Positions 16,806-24,176 of a stretch of DNA of 64,000 nucleotides are shown one piece after another. Numbering within the stretch: position 1 is the first letter of the stretch; each line of letters begins with the position of its first letter. This stretch comes from Selenomonadales bacterium (GTDB taxonomy: Bacteria; Bacillota; Negativicutes; Sporomusales; UBA7701), in contig JAHDOI010000018.1 in the NCBI GenBank assembly GCA_018434945.1, forward strand, positions 62,001 to 126,000, in the 5' to 3' direction. Below the pieces are notes generated by a model, which was given only the letters and a program-made list of their open reading frames with translations, was not told the origin of the DNA and made no database searches. Both the position numbers and the translations under genes were made by a program.

Positions 16806-16826
16806 TTCTAAAGAAAAGGGATGGAT

Positions 16827-17760
16827 ATGAGGAAACTACTCGTTGCTATTCTGATAGTGGTAAGTTGCCTGGTGTTTGGGCAATTTTCGGCCTTGGCCAC
16901 AGAAGGCGGGTCAAGCTACTACTTCCCTGGCGCCGCCACCACCTTTGCCCCCCGCAATACCGCCGGCGCCTGGCTTTATGACGGCCAACCAGATGTTGTT
17001 TTACAGCGGTGATGCTGGTAAGGCAGTGTTAGGCGGACGGCTAAGGCTCGATCTGAAAGACAAGGCTTTTTATAATTATTTCGGTGGCTTTTATACGTTT
17101 GACAAGCCTGTGTTGGGAGGCAAGCTGCAGCTAGGGGCCGCTGTGCCTATCGGCTATAATGATCTTTCCGTCAGTGCCGGTACAGCCCATTTTTCAAAGG
17201 GCAGATCTGACAGCCATACGGCACTTGGTGATGTCGTGTTCACGGCCGCGCTGTATTGGAAGGATGGCGATTGCCATTATAAGCTGACAGAATCGGTTTT
17301 TGCGCCGACAGGCAGTTATAGTACCAACAATCTGATAAATGTCGGCCGCAATTATTGGGGCTTTGATACTTCACTCACCATGACGTGGCTGAATGTCAAG
17401 ACCGGGGCGGAATTCTCCATTACACCTGGTATTATGTTCAATACCAAGAACTCTGCTACCGATTATAAGTCAGGCACTGAGTTTCACGTGGACTTTGCCC
17501 TGAACCATCATTATTTTAAGAAAAACCTGGCAATCGGTTTGCAGGGTTATTACTACAAGCAACTGTCCGCCGATAGTGGCAGCGGTGCCGTGCTTGGCAG
17601 CTTCAAAGGCGAAGCATTCGGTATCGGGCCGGCTATTCTCTGGAAGCCCAAGGCGTACAAGGGCGACCTTATTGTTGTGGCAAAATGGCTGCATGACGTT
17701 CACGAGAAGAACCGCCTGCGCGGCGATTATGGGCAGCTAACTGTCGGCTATAAGTTTTGA
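16827..17760 (+). pseudogene. SphA-family outer-membrane protein, frameshifted
   Basis: The N-terminal frame gives a signal peptide (MRKLLVAILIVVSCLVFG) and EGGSSYYFPGAATTFAP. It then shifts at a C6 run (16948-16953). The rest continues in another frame as AIPPAPGF and FYSGDAG, typical of SphA/MetA-pathway outer-membrane proteins, and ends in beta strands with a terminal Phe (LTVGYKF). Removing one C joins the two parts into a protein of about 310 residues. ATG 16827 sits about seven bases after AAAGGG. Co-transcribed with the phosphoesterase. Slippage, mutation and sequencing error are all possible. Confidence 0.8.
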
Positions 17761-17853
17761 TGACTTCCAAGCTTCGCTACATTTAATACACGAAGCGGCA
17801 GACCAACAATCTTTTATCATTGCGCTTTCGCGGCCAAAATGTTATCGATAAGC

Positions 17854-17895
17854 GACAAGCCCCTTCCTCCGTAAACCCGGTGGAAGGGGCTTGTC
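17854..17895. terminator. Hairpin between convergent island gene and rlmH
   Basis: GACAAGCCCCTTCC (17854-17867) pairs perfectly with 17882-17895 around a 14-base loop. Neither side has a clear T run, but its place between convergent genes suggests a bidirectional terminator. It is also the last structure before the rlmH stop, so it could mark the island end. Confidence 0.6.
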
Positions 17896-17925
17896 ATGTG
17901 AGTGAGGCGTTGTTCTTTTGCACCG

Positions 17926-18405
17926 CTACCAGTGGTACGGTTCGCCGCGGCTGATTTTGAAGGCGCGGTAGAGCTGCTCGACGAGGAGGAGCCGGATCAT
18001 CTGGTGGGTGAAGGTGAGGGCGGAGAAGGAGAGCTTTTCGGCAGCCGCGGCCAGGACGGCGGGGGCGAGGCCGAAGGCGCCGCCGATGACGAAGGTGAGG
18101 TCGCTTTTGCCGGCGAGGGCGAGGGCGTCGAGCCTGGCGGCGAGGTCTTCGGAGGAGAGGCTGGCGCCGCCGCGGTCGAGGACGATGAGGTGGCTGGCGG
18201 GACGGACGGCTTTGAGGATCCTCTCCCCTTCCCGGGCGAGGACTCTGGCCTTGTCGGCGGCGGAGGGGCTGTCGGGCATCTTTTCTTCGGCGAGTTCGGC
18301 GATGTCGAGCCGGCAGAAGGGGCCGAGGCGTTTGGTGAATTCGCCGATGCCCTCGGCGAGGTAGCGCTCTTTAATTTTTCCTACGGCGACGATGGTTATG
18401 CGCAT
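17926..18405 (-). CDS. rlmH: 23S rRNA (pseudouridine-1915 N3)-methyltransferase
   Basis: Intact RlmH of 159 residues, the standard length; it methylates pseudouridine 1915 in helix 69 of 23S rRNA using SAM. Family marks are MRITIVAVGKIKERYL at the start, LDRGGASLSSEDLA, the SAM-site loop FVIGGAFGL, and the conserved ending [22 protein letters not shown]...EPYHW. It starts four bases after htrA and is the last gene of a walJ-htrA-rlmH unit. Its last 99 bases are duplicated at 13727-13825. Confidence 0.97.
   Translation of the reverse strand: MRITIVAVGKIKERYLAEGIGEFTKRLGPFCRLDIAELAEEKMPDSPSAADKARVLAREGERILKAVRPASHLIVLDRGGASLSSEDLAARLDALALAGKSDLTFVIGGAFGLAPAVLAAAAEKLSFSALTFTHQMIRLLLVEQLYRAFKISRGEPYHW
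17927..18025 (-). repeat. Right copy of the rlmH 3'-end direct repeat
   Basis: This segment is the functional 3' end of rlmH and repeats 13727-13825 with five mismatches in 99 bases. The two copies bracket the low-G+C insert in direct orientation. Confidence 0.88.
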
Positions 18406-18409
18406 GGCG

Positions 18410-19525
18410 TCACTTGCTCGGCATTTCTTCGAAGAGGACGCTGCGGGCGGAGATCTGGCCGTTTCTGTTGACGGTGACGTCGGCCCGGCTGCCGACCGGC
18501 TGGGCGTCGACGGCGGATCTGAGATCGACGACGGTGTTGGTTTCCTTGCCGGCGATGGCCAGGATGAGGTCGCCTTCGCGGATGCCGGCTTTGGCGGCGG
18601 GGCCGCCGGGCTGGACGCCGGCTACGTAGACGCCTTTGTCGACGTTGAGCTGGTAGCCGTAGCGGGCGGCGGTGGTTTTATCGAGGATGCCGACGCCGAG
18701 GTAGGCGCGGACGACTTTGCCTTTTTCGATGAGGGACTGGACGATGGGCCGGACGGTGTTGACGGGGATGGAGAAGCCGATGCCTTCGACGCCGGCGGCG
18801 GCGAGTTTGGCGCTGTTGATGCCGATGACGAGGCCGTCGGCGTTGACGAGGGCGCCGCCGGAGTTGCCGGGGTTGATGGCGGCGTCGGTCTGGATGAGTT
18901 TGAAGCGGCGTTCGCCGATTTCGATGGAGCGGTTGAGGGCGCTGATGACGCCGGCGGTGACGCTGCCGCGGAATTCGAGGCCGAGGGGGTTGCCGATGGC
19001 GATGGCGGGCTCGCCGACGAGGAGGGTGTCGGAGTCGCCGAAGACGGCGGCGGGCAGGCCGGTGGCGTCGATTTTGACGACGGCGAGGTCGGTGGCGGGG
19101 TCGGTGCCGACCGCGCGGCCGGTGAAGGTGCGGCCGTCGGCGAGCGAGACGGTGAGCTCCTGGGCGTTTTCGACGACATGGTTGTTTGTGACGATGTAGC
19201 CGTCGGCGGAGATGATGACGCCGGAGCCTGTGCCCTGTTCGACGAGGATCTGGCGGTTGAAGAAGTCGCGGACGTAGCCTTTGTTTGTTATGCCGACGAC
19301 GGCCGGGCCGACGGTCTGGGCGGCGCGGACGACGGGGGTGTTGCGGGCTTCGGAGACCTGGGCGTGGGCGACGGGGGGCATGATGGTGTTCTGGGGCGGC
19401 GGGGCCTGGGGGCCGCTCTTGGCGAAGAAGGGGGCGCCGTAGCCGAGGACGAGGCTGCCGCCGATGAGGGCGCCGAATACGGCGACGATGAAGTAGGGGG
19501 CGAGGCGTCTGTATAGCTGTTTCAT
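18410..19525 (-). CDS. htrA: HtrA/DegP-type serine protease
   Basis: Membrane-anchored serine protease of 371 residues for quality control of exported proteins. One N-terminal membrane segment (about 10-30) is followed by a Pro-rich linker and the trypsin-like domain with His116 (TNNHVVEN), Asp146 (ATDLAVVKI) and Ser222 (NPGNSGGAL). A C-terminal PDZ domain (about 280-365) contains GVQPGGPAAKAGIREGDLILAI. AGGAGG lies seven bases before the ATG. Its start overlaps the upstream MBL gene by four bases. The order walJ-htrA-rlmH is the one found downstream of walRK in many Firmicutes. Confidence 0.96.
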   Translation of the reverse strand: MKQLYRRLAPYFIVAVFGALIGGSLVLGYGAPFFAKSGPQAPPPQNTIMPPVAHAQVSEARNTPVVRAAQTVGPAVVGITNKGYVRDFFNRQILVEQGTGSGVIISADGYIVTNNHVVENAQELTVSLADGRTFTGRAVGTDPATDLAVVKIDATGLPAAVFGDSDTLLVGEPAIAIGNPLGLEFRGSVTAGVISALNRSIEIGERRFKLIQTDAAINPGNSGGALVNADGLVIGINSAKLAAAGVEGIGFSIPVNTVRPIVQSLIEKGKVVRAYLGVGILDKTTAARYGYQLNVDKGVYVAGVQPGGPAAKAGIREGDLILAIAGKETNTVVDLRSAVDAQPVGSRADVTVNRNGQISARSVLFEEMPSK

Positions 19526-20325
19526 ACCGTATCCTCCTTGTTTTGCTCGAGGCTGGCGGTTCGGTCGGGGTGGGTGAGGGTGAGGGTTATGTCTTTGCCG
19601 AGCTGGCAGCCCTGGTCGCCGAGGATGCCGGCGACGGTGGCTTCGGCCAGTTCGGGGCGGTTGTTTTCCTGGCTGAGGTGGGCGAGGAATACGTGGCAGT
19701 GGCTTTTGCGCGGCAGGCGGGCCAGCGTCCAGCCGGCGTCGGTGTTGGCGAGGTGGCCGCGGTTGCCGAGGATGCGCTGCTTGAGGAACCAGGGGTATTT
19801 GCCCTGTTTGAGCATGTCGACGTCGTGGTTGGCTTCGAAAACGATGGCGTCGGCGAGGGCGAGGCCTTTTTTGACGGTGTCGGTGACGAAGCCGAGGTCG
19901 GTGGCGAGGCTGCATTTCCGGTGGCGGTCGTAGAAGCTGAAGCCGACGGGGTCGGCGGCGTCGTGGGAGGTGCTGAAGGGCTCAATCTTGAGTTTGCCGA
20001 TGTCGAGGGCGGCGGGCAGGTCGCGGCGGCATTCGCCGGCGACGCAGGCGCCGATGCCGTCGTTGTCCATGGCTTGCCAGGCGGCGGGACGGGCGTATAT
20101 GGGCAGGCGGTATTTGCGGCTTAAGGTTGGCAGGCCGGCGACGTGGTCGCGGTGCTCGTGGGTGACGAGGACGGCGTCGAGGTCTTCGACGGCTGTGCCG
20201 ACGGCGGCGAGGGCGTTTTTGATCCGCCGGCAGCTGATGCCGGCGTCGACGAGGATGTTGGCGCCGGCCATTTTGATGAGGGTGGCGTTGCCGGTGCTGC
20301 CGCTGGCCAGGACGTGTATCTGCAT
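19522..20325 (-). CDS. walJ: MBL-fold metallohydrolase, WalJ/YycJ type
   Basis: Cytoplasmic metallo-beta-lactamase-fold protein of 267 residues. The metal motif is THEHRDH (His56, His58, Asp60, His61), with further ligands in SHDAADPVG, LATDLGF and LAHLSQENN. The opening MQIHVLASGSTGNATLI is typical of WalJ/YycJ, a putative exonuclease coupled to the WalRK regulon. The start at 20325 has AAGGAG. It ends inside the htrA start (ATGA). No walRK or yycHI lies upstream here. Confidence 0.9.
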   Translation of the reverse strand: MQIHVLASGSTGNATLIKMAGANILVDAGISCRRIKNALAAVGTAVEDLDAVLVTHEHRDHVAGLPTLSRKYRLPIYARPAAWQAMDNDGIGACVAGECRRDLPAALDIGKLKIEPFSTSHDAADPVGFSFYDRHRKCSLATDLGFVTDTVKKGLALADAIVFEANHDVDMLKQGKYPWFLKQRILGNRGHLANTDAGWTLARLPRKSHCHVFLAHLSQENNRPELAEATVAGILGDQGCQLGKDITLTLTHPDRTASLEQNKEDTV

Positions 20326-20414
20326 GACTGGCTCCTTTATACAAGATGCTGTGGCATTATATGTTATTCGCGACAAAAAACCACAATTCCTCTTGTCAGA
20401 AGCTGGATTGGCCG

Positions 20415-21758
20415 TCAGCCGGCGGTTATCCTGGGACGGACGGCTTCCCGCAGGGAGACGGGCAGGGCGTTGAGGAGGATTTCGCCGATTTCCGTAAGGC
20501 GCTCAGGGGTTTTGGCTTCGAAACGGAATGTGAAGAGGGGCTCGGTGACGGAGGCACGGATCATGCCCCAGCCGTCGGCAAATTCGATGCGGACGCCGTC
20601 GATGAGGTTGGGCCGGTAGGGGGCGAGGGCGGCGGCGGCGGCGGCGATTACGGCTTCCTTGTCGGGGTGGGGGTAGGGGATGCGGATGTCGGGGGTGAGG
20701 AAGTAGTCGGGGACGCTGGCGGCGAGAGCGGAGAGGGGGCCGCTGGCGGCGGTGATTTCGGCGACTTTGAGGGCGGCGAAGGCGCCGTCGTCGTAGCCGA
20801 GTTCGCGGAAGAAGAAGTGGCCGCTGATTTCGCCGGCGAAGAGGGCGTTCTCCCGCCGGAAAGCCTGTTTGCTGAAGGTGTGGCCGGCGCGGGCCATGAC
20901 GGCGCGGCCGCCGGCTTTGGCGATCTCCTCGGCGACGACCATGGAGCATTTGGCGTCATAGACGACGGCGCCGGGGCCGTCGGCGAGGTAGTGCCTGGCG
21001 AGGAGGACGATGATGTCGTCGTTGTCTATCGGCCGGCCGGTTTCGTCGACGAAGCCGACGCGGTCGCCGTCGCCGTCGAAGGCGGCGCCGAGGGCGGCGC
21101 CGGTGCGGCGGACCTCGGCGCCGAGGGCGGCGAGGTTTTCGGCGAGGGCGGGGTTGGGAGGCCGGTGGGGGAAGCTGCCGTCAGGCCGGCAGTATAGCTC
21201 GATGACGTCGTAGCCAAGGCTGCGGAAGAGCGCGGGGGCGAAGCGTGACTGGGCGCCGCTGCCGGCGTCGAGGACGATTTTGAGGGCGCCGCGCGCGGCC
21301 CGGGCGGCGGTGAAGGCGAGGTAGTCGGCGGCGACGGGCAGCCTGGTGTGGCTGCCGCAGCCCGCGGTGCGGGCGCCGGCGGCGACGAGGCGGGCGATGT
21401 CGGCGATGTCGGCTTCGCTGACCGGCTCGGGGCCGAGGACGAGTTTGAAGCCGTTATAGGGGGCGGGGTTGTGGGAGGCGGTGACCATGACGCCGCCCGC
21501 GGCCGCCGTTGTCTGCAGGGCGTAGGAGAAGACGGGGGTCGATACGGTGCCGATGTCGAGGACATGGCAGCCTGATTCGACGAGAGCTTCGATGACGATG
21601 GCCTGGAGGGCCGGGGTGGAGAGGCGGATGTCGCCGCCGACGACGACTTTTTCGCCGGCGAGTTTGCGGCCGACGGCGAGGCCGATCTTGCGGGCGGCGA
21701 CGTCGGTGAGGTCGCGGCCGGCGATGCCGCGGATGTCGCAGGCGTGGAAGATGCTCAT
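20415..21758 (-). CDS. Phosphomannomutase/phosphoglucomutase
   Basis: Alpha-D-phosphohexomutase of 447 residues in four domains; it interconverts hexose 1- and 6-phosphates for envelope sugars. The phosphoserine loop is TASHNP with Ser95. The metal loop is FDGDGDRVGF, and the sugar loop GEISGHFFF (GExSGH) is intact. The C-terminal domain has the phosphate-binding RASVTEPLFTFRFEA. AAAGGAGACCACCC precedes the start. The sequence resembles bifunctional PMM/PGM (AlgC-like) enzymes, so mannose and glucose phosphates are both plausible substrates. Confidence 0.93.
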   Translation of the reverse strand: MSIFHACDIRGIAGRDLTDVAARKIGLAVGRKLAGEKVVVGGDIRLSTPALQAIVIEALVESGCHVLDIGTVSTPVFSYALQTTAAAGGVMVTASHNPAPYNGFKLVLGPEPVSEADIADIARLVAAGARTAGCGSHTRLPVAADYLAFTAARAARGALKIVLDAGSGAQSRFAPALFRSLGYDVIELYCRPDGSFPHRPPNPALAENLAALGAEVRRTGAALGAAFDGDGDRVGFVDETGRPIDNDDIIVLLARHYLADGPGAVVYDAKCSMVVAEEIAKAGGRAVMARAGHTFSKQAFRRENALFAGEISGHFFFRELGYDDGAFAALKVAEITAASGPLSALAASVPDYFLTPDIRIPYPHPDKEAVIAAAAAALAPYRPNLIDGVRIEFADGWGMIRASVTEPLFTFRFEAKTPERLTEIGEILLNALPVSLREAVRPRITAG

Positions 21759-21803
21759 GGGTGGTCTCCTTTCGGTGCGCGGTCGGGTTTGCTTCGGCTC
21801 ATA

Positions 21804-23147
21804 TCATTGCCCGGGTTTTTTATCAACCGCGGAAGTTGCGGGGTTTACGGGCGGGGCCGCCTGTGTCTTTACTTCCACGCGACGTTTCAAGCGGTCTTCC
21901 AGGATATTTTGAATGGTTTTGAGAAACTTGTCGTCGATAACGGTAGGACCGGACAGCTTTACGGTTACAATGTAGGTGCCCGTGCTGTTGCGGTATTCCA
22001 ACGAAAAATCATCAAGCCTCGTGCCAGGCAATAAGGCTGTTTTTTCGCGAATGACAGTTTCTATCACGTCTTCGGGCGTGGAGGCTTTGATGATTTCCAC
22101 GACTTCCTTTTCCGTCACCTTGGGCAGCAGATCGCGGAATGTATCGATGTTGGCTTTGTTGTTCACTTTTTGCACCAACACGACATCGGCGTTGACGCTG
22201 ACGGGTTTACCGAGGCGCAGTTCCAGTAAGTTCTCCATTTGTCTGATGTTTTCGGGAACGATGATTTTTGTGGTGCGAAAAGCCGCCCCTACCTGAATTT
22301 GGTTGTCCGTATCCTTATAGTCCACCGACATCAGCGTGGACTGCGGGGCAATGACGTCGAGAGATTCCGCCAGCGAACTCTTGATGATCCTTTCCGTGCT
22401 GGCCTGGGTGTAGGTCTTATACATGATAAACGCCAACGGTACGGAAATCAGGACAAGCAGCACCACTGGATAGATCATCCGGTACTGCGGTTTCACACAA
22501 GTGTTATCGTCGTTTTCGCCGCATGAATCTTTCGAAAAACCGGCCAACTGGAATAGGGCGATGGCGGCGACGTTGATGGCTACCATGTTGGCCAGAAAGA
22601 GCAGCAAAGCCCCCGAGACCACGCCAAATTCCTGTTTGGCGAGGCCGATTCCCACGACGCACAGAGGCGGCATCAATGCCGTGGAGATCGCGACTCCCGG
22701 CAGTGTCGCCCCCTGAGGCTTCATGCAGATGGCGTATGTACCGGCAGCCCCCGATGCCAGGGCGATAACCAGATCCAAGATGGTGGGAGAAGTTCTCGCC
22801 AATACTTCAGGGGTCAGTTCCGCGCTTGGCAGGACCAATGTCAACAAGGTCGCCAAAACAACCGCGGTGACCGAGCCCAACGCTTCCGTTTTGGCGGACA
22901 GCTTGAGCAGTTCGTTGCTGTTGGTCGCGATAGCCATCGCGCCGCCAAGTATCGGACCCATCAGCGGCGCGATCAGCATCGCCCCGATAACGACCGCGGT
23001 GCTGTTGGAGAGCAGCCCGTAGGTGGCTACGGTGCAAGATAGCACCACCATCATGAAGTAGTAATGATCCGGCTTAGCATCACCGAAAACCCCGGCAAAA
23101 ATCCGTTTCTGCTCGTTTTCGTCCGGCCACTGTATCATCGTCGGCAC
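21804..23147 (-). CDS. DUF389 (TIGR00341-like) membrane protein
   Basis: Membrane protein of 447 residues. A conserved DUF389 core of about five to seven membrane segments carries NSTAVVIGAMLIAPLMGPILG and LPGVAISTALMPPLCVVGIGLA. A soluble C-terminal domain (about 245-447) follows, with repeated beta-alpha units and a Pro-rich tail. The function of the family is unknown; some members have been linked to polar metabolite transport. It stands alone and is divergent from the peroxiredoxin gene. Confidence 0.88.
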   Translation of the reverse strand: MPTMIQWPDENEQKRIFAGVFGDAKPDHYYFMMVVLSCTVATYGLLSNSTAVVIGAMLIAPLMGPILGGAMAIATNSNELLKLSAKTEALGSVTAVVLATLLTLVLPSAELTPEVLARTSPTILDLVIALASGAAGTYAICMKPQGATLPGVAISTALMPPLCVVGIGLAKQEFGVVSGALLLFLANMVAINVAAIALFQLAGFSKDSCGENDDNTCVKPQYRMIYPVVLLVLISVPLAFIMYKTYTQASTERIIKSSLAESLDVIAPQSTLMSVDYKDTDNQIQVGAAFRTTKIIVPENIRQMENLLELRLGKPVSVNADVVLVQKVNNKANIDTFRDLLPKVTEKEVVEIIKASTPEDVIETVIREKTALLPGTRLDDFSLEYRNSTGTYIVTVKLSGPTVIDDKFLKTIQNILEDRLKRRVEVKTQAAPPVNPATSAVDKKPGQ

Positions 23148-23294
23148 CTCTCCCTAGTCCATCGCTTCTCCATTAATAGCATATATTGGCTATATTTCAT
23201 TATATCGCCCCAAAGTTCCTGCGCTGGCGGAACAGACGCAATTAACCGCAGCCTAAATTGCGCGGCCGAAATATTGGTGCCGGCAGGCGGTATG

Positions 23295-23323
23295 TTACAT
23301 AACTCAATACCCTGGCATAGGAT
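23295..23323 (+). promoter_or_regulatory. Possible promoter of the seleno-peroxiredoxin gene
   Basis: TTACAT (23295-23300) and TAGGAT (23318-23323) are 17 bases apart, with a further TATATAAAT just downstream. Assignment is tentative. Confidence 0.35.
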
Positions 23324-23350
23324 ATATAAATTAACGGAGGAGGCGCTTTT

Positions 23351-23947
23351 ATGGAGGAATGCAAGGCTGCGCCGCCGGCCCGCCAGTGCTTCCGCCTGGA
23401 GGAGCGGGCGCCCGGGTTCCGCGCGCCGGCGTACTGGCGGGGCCGGGAGGTGGAGGTAAGTCTGGGCGATTTTTATGGCAAGTGGCTGCTGATATTTTTT
23501 TATTCGAGCGATTTTACGTTCGTCTGACCGACCGAATTGGCGGCAGTTGCCGACATTTTCCCCTGCCTGCGTAAGCTCGGCGCAACGGCGGTCGCGATCA
23601 GCACGGACAGCGTTTATGCCCACAAGGTTTTCCACGAAACTTCCCCCCATGCTAGCCAGGTTCAGTACCCCCTGCTGTCCGACCGGTCGGGGGCGATCGC
23701 CCGCGCTTACGGGGTGTGGGGCGCGGAGACGGGGGCGGCTTTCCGGGCGACGTTCATCGTCGATCCCGCGGGGCGGATCCGCTATTATTCGGTGTACCCG
23801 CGGGAGGTGGGCCGCAACGTGCGGGAGATCGTGCGCACGCTGGCGGGCATCCAGTACGGCGAGGCGACCGGCGAGGGCGTGCCGGCGGGCTGGCAGCCGG
23901 GCATGCCGGGGATCAGCCGCGATTTCGATCTGGTGGGTACGGTATAG
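23351..23947 (+). CDS. Peroxiredoxin with predicted selenocysteine at the active site
   Basis: AhpC/TSA-type peroxiredoxin of 198 residues that reduces peroxides. The frame opens at ATG 23351 (AGGAGG seven bases upstream) and runs to 23947, with one in-frame UGA at codon 59 (23525-23527). Around it the protein reads FYSSDFTFV-UGA-PTELAAVAD, exactly where other family members have DFTFVCPTEL. The UGA thus replaces the peroxidatic Cys codon, which is diagnostic of a selenocysteine peroxiredoxin. A hairpin follows at the distance expected for a bacterial SECIS. At the C-terminus the usual resolving-Cys block VCPAxW is GVPAGW (Val177), so it is probably a 1-Sec type; Cys72 could serve instead. 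Confidence 0.9.
23534..23559 (+). promoter_or_regulatory. Candidate bacterial SECIS element
   Basis: CGGC (23541-23544) and GCCG (23549-23552) pair around loop AGTT, and an imperfect lower stem extends to about 23534 and 23559. The loop begins 17 bases after the UGA and has a G in its second position followed by U. This agrees with known requirements for SelB-dependent recoding within the coding sequence. Confidence 0.65.
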
Positions 23948-23951
23948 GAAA

Positions 23952-23978
23952 AACGCCGCTAACGGTTAGCGGCGTTTC
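23952..23978 (+). terminator. Terminator of the peroxiredoxin gene
   Basis: AACGCCGCTAA (23952-23962) pairs perfectly with TTAGCGGCGTT (23966-23976) around CGG, ending in a short T-rich stretch. Confidence 0.75.
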
Positions 23979-24000
23979 TCGTCATCTTGGATTGGCGAGC

Positions 24001-24175
24001 GGCCGTTCAGAAGTCCCCAGATGCAAGGCGCACCGGAAAAGCGCGCCGCGCCGCGTACCCGGGACGTACGCAAGCAAGCGCTTTGAGGAGCAAGTGCGCA
24101 AGTTCTTGGCGCTTTAGCGCCTAGAACTGCGGCCTGCCCCTTGCGGGTACGCCGCAGATGGGCTTTCTACGCGGC
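24001..24175. repeat. Dispersed palindromic repeat, copy 1 (long form)
   Basis: Begins GGCCGTTCAG, contains the family core ending CGTACGCAAGCAAGCGC and closes GCAGATGGGC...GGCC. It carries about 50 extra bases compared with the other copies. It ends two bases before the stop codon of the [NiFe] hydrogenase large-subunit gene. Confidence 0.8.
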
Positions 24176-24176
24176 C

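Larger units (their letters stand above)
13727..17926. mobile_element. Candidate 4.2-kb island integrated at the 3' end of rlmH
   Basis: The region between the two rlmH ends is visibly lower in G+C than the flanks. It carries an outer-membrane protein gene, an orphan terminator, a Tat-exported metallophosphoesterase gene and a frameshifted outer-membrane gene. Staphylococcal SCC elements use the same chromosomal site, the rlmH (orfX) 3' end. No recombinase is present between the repeats, so it may be a remnant, be mobilised in trans, or have arisen by recombination between rlmH homologues. Confidence 0.55.

Noticed and set aside
13727-18025. Insertion sequence with transposase
   Set aside because: No transposase or terminal inverted repeats were seen; the flanking repeats are direct copies of the rlmH end, which points to site-specific integration or recombination.
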